16,823 bases of DNA from an uncultured Eubacterium sp. (GTDB lineage: Bacteria > Bacillota > Clostridia > Oscillospirales > Acutalibacteraceae): NCBI GenBank assembly GCA_945979635.1, contig CAMFPZ010000002.1:1-16823 (forward strand). Direction: 5' to 3'. The stretch's first letter is position 1. Each line of letters starts with the position of its first letter. The notes beneath the pieces are model-generated. The model did no database searches, was not told where the DNA came from, and saw only the letters and a program-made list of their open reading frames with translations. Positions 15,974 through 16,823 of the stretch are shown here, piece by piece. Position numbers and translations under genes: made by a program.

Positions 15974-16743
15974 CGCAGCATCTCCCACATAGTTATTGAA
16001 GCGGCAACCGAAGCATTCAGGCTTTCTGCCCTACCGAGCATCGGGATTGTTACCAGCGAATCGGACAGCTCCTTAATTTCTTCTTCAACACCGTTTGCTT
16101 CGTTTCCTATAACACATGCCGACCTTATGCTGAAATCAATATCCGTAATTCTTTTTGCATCATTATCGGGGACGGTGGAATATATTTTACAGCCCTCGTT
16201 CTTGAGATTATTCAATAGCGAGGCTAAATCGTCACACCGACATATATTCATACGAAGAACCGAACCCATCGAAGCTCGAATTGCCTTTGGGTTATAGATA
16301 TCACAGCCACGGTACGAAATTATCGTATCTATTCCCAGAGCCTCGGCAGAACGGATAATCGCTCCGACATTGGATGGGTCCTGAACATTATCAAGCACAA
16401 TAAGCTTATCACCGCAAACCTCGGACCTCGATTCTTTCATTTTCACAACAGCAAATATTCCCTGCGGACTTTTTGTTTCCGAAAGCTTTTGGCTGATTTC
16501 CGAAGAGATAAGGTATGAGCATTTACTCTTCTTTTCCAGACTCTCAACGCTTTCGGGATATTTTGAAAGCATTTCCTGCGTTACAAAAAGATTTTCAAGC
16601 TCATAAACAGAATTAAGGACATCAAAACAGAGCCTTGCACCCTCTAGCACGAAAAGACCGTTGTCGTTTCTGTATTTGGACGAGGAAAAAAGCTTTTTTG
16701 TGTCCTTAATGAGATTGTTGCTTTTACTTGTGATTTTTTCCAT
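15970..16743 (-). CDS. TrmH/SpoU-family RNA 2'-O-ribose methyltransferase
   Basis: This is a SPOUT-class, SAM-dependent enzyme expected to methylate a ribose 2'-hydroxyl in rRNA or tRNA. From the ATG at 16743 it has 257 residues. The N-terminal RNA-binding (SpoU_sub_bind-like) domain (about 1-95) opens with ITSKSNNLIKDTKKL and contains FVLEGARLC. The catalytic knotted domain follows with the three SpoU motifs: NVQDPSNVGAIIRSA (119-133; R131 the predicted catalytic Arg), VIGNEANGV (211-219) and IPMLGRAESLNASVAASI (233-250). The overall form resembles the RlmB/TsnR/YsgA (RlmP) subgroup rather than TrmL, but the sequence alone does not fix the target base, so no symbol is given. An in-frame TTG at 16806 would add 21 residues. 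The ATG at 16743 is preferred because GGAG (16750-16753) sits 6 nt upstream and the protein then starts like its family. Confidence 0.92.
   Translation of the reverse strand: MEKITSKSNNLIKDTKKLFSSSKYRNDNGLFVLEGARLCFDVLNSVYELENLFVTQEMLSKYPESVESLEKKSKCSYLISSEISQKLSETKSPQGIFAVVKMKESRSEVCGDKLIVLDNVQDPSNVGAIIRSAEALGIDTIISYRGCDIYNPKAIRASMGSVLRMNICRCDDLASLLNNLKNEGCKIYSTVPDNDAKRITDIDFSIRSACVIGNEANGVEEEIKELSDSLVTIPMLGRAESLNASVAASITMWEMLR
15982..15986 (-). promoter_or_regulatory. Shine-Dalgarno of dprA (GGGAG)
   Basis: GGGAG on the minus strand lies 8 nt before the ATG at 15973, within the last codons of the upstream methyltransferase gene. It decides between the ATG (with ATGA stop-start overlap at 15970-15973) and the upstream in-frame GTG at 15988, in favour of the ATG. 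Confidence 0.75.
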
Positions 16744-16749
16744 ACACAT

Positions 16750-16753
16750 CTCC
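16750..16753 (-). promoter_or_regulatory. Shine-Dalgarno deciding the start of the TrmH-family gene (GGAG)
   Basis: GGAG on the minus strand ends 6 nt before the ATG at 16743 (GGAG-ATGTGT-ATG). Another ATG two codons upstream (16749) directly abuts the GGAG and is too close to use it. This site is why the 257-residue form was chosen over the longer TTG-initiated reading. Confidence 0.7.
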
Positions 16754-16823
16754 ACGCGTGCTGATTTTGCAATATATGCTTTTCGTTTAAGAAAATCACC
16801 AAACAAAATATATATTCTTATAT
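16754..16823. other. AT-rich non-coding edge upstream of the block
   Basis: This roughly 70-bp stretch is the only DNA in the window without a supported gene. It is AT-rich. On the minus strand it has two -10-like hexamers (TATATT, near 16774 and near 16810), but neither has a fitting -35 within the window. The reading frame of the methyltransferase is open across it to the edge, so an upstream coding tail cannot be excluded. Whether transcription starts here or comes from a gene beyond the edge is unresolved. Confidence 0.4.

Larger units (their letters stand above)
1..16743 (-). other. Fifteen-gene co-directional block, probable single operon
   Basis: All fifteen genes are on the minus strand. 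Junctions in transcription order are: 4-bp ATGA overlap (TrmH-family/dprA), 29-bp gap (dprA/topA), 11 (topA/trmFO), 6 (trmFO/plsX), 5 (plsX/rnc), 4-bp overlap (rnc/radical SAM), 5 (radical SAM/smc), 35 (smc/ftsY), 5 (ftsY/rdgB), 4-bp overlap (rdgB/yhbY), 2 (yhbY/nadD), 8-bp overlap (nadD/yqeK), 4-bp overlap (yqeK/rsfS) and 23 (rsfS/leuS). I see no GC-rich hairpin followed by a T run at any junction. Promoters inside coding sequences cannot be ruled out, so the single transcript is an inference. Confidence 0.7.

Noticed and set aside
16744..16806. N-terminal extension of the TrmH-family protein from a TTG codon
   Set aside because: TTG has no good Shine-Dalgarno, the extra 21 residues do not resemble the family, and the ATG at 16743 has GGAG 6 nt upstream.
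16765..16823. Possible promoter for the block (TATATT hexamers on the minus strand)
   Set aside because: No -35-like hexamer sits at 16-18 bp from the inner TATATT, and the partner for the outer one would lie beyond the window. In such AT-rich DNA these matches are expected by chance.
1..16823. Mobile elements, CRISPR arrays, phage genes, tRNA or rRNA genes
   Set aside because: Almost every base belongs to a core gene. I saw no direct-repeat arrays, terminal inverted repeats, transposase or integrase motifs, or cloverleaf-like sequences.

Overview
This window is a stretch of bacterial core genome in which every recognisable gene lies on the minus strand, so transcription runs from the right edge (about 16.7 kb) to the left edge. 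Protein motifs and gene order point to a Gram-positive member of the Clostridia. The best fit is a Ruminococcaceae/Oscillospirales-type anaerobe, possibly of gut or rumen origin, with moderate G+C. This placement is an inference from gene order (rnc, an Elp3-like radical SAM gene, smc, ftsY; then yhbY, nadD, yqeK, rsfS, leuS) and from Gram-positive markers such as the folate-dependent TrmFO and the PlsX acyl-phosphate route. No species marker such as rRNA is present.

In transcription order the genes are: a TrmH/SpoU-family RNA 2'-O-methyltransferase; dprA (DNA uptake and RecA loading); topA (topoisomerase I); trmFO (tRNA T54 methylation); plsX (phospholipid precursor synthesis); rnc (RNase III); an uncharacterised Elp3-like radical SAM protein; smc (chromosome condensin); ftsY (SRP receptor); rdgB/HAM1 (non-canonical NTP clean-up); a YhbY-like ribosome-associated RNA-binding protein with a long basic tail; nadD (NAD synthesis); yqeK (Ap4A hydrolase family); rsfS (ribosome silencing factor); and the first 479 codons of leuS, which runs off the left edge.

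The genes are packed extremely tightly. Four junctions are 4-bp ATGA overlaps, one is an 8-bp overlap, and the largest gap between genes is 35 bp. There is no room for an internal terminator or a conventional intergenic promoter, and I see none, so the block is most simply read as one long operon or a set of overlapping transcripts. The start of the operon is not resolved: the only non-coding DNA is the roughly 80 bp AT-rich stretch at the right edge. No stretch over 300 bases lacks a gene. I see no tRNA, rRNA, mobile element, CRISPR array or phage remnant.

Functionally the block mixes RNA maturation and modification (TrmH-family enzyme, TrmFO, RNase III, YhbY), translation and its shutdown (LeuRS, RsfS), DNA topology and segregation (TopA, SMC), membrane growth and protein targeting (PlsX, FtsY) and nucleotide hygiene (RdgB, YqeK, NadD). 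It is a growth-linked housekeeping operon. I did not find a convincing new defence or metabolic system. The items most worth a second look are the radical SAM gene of unknown substrate, an Asp-to-Asn change at a metal-ligand position of RNase III, the basic tail on the YhbY protein, a repeated Shine-Dalgarno-poor stop/AAATT/ATG junction, and an altered loop in DprA.
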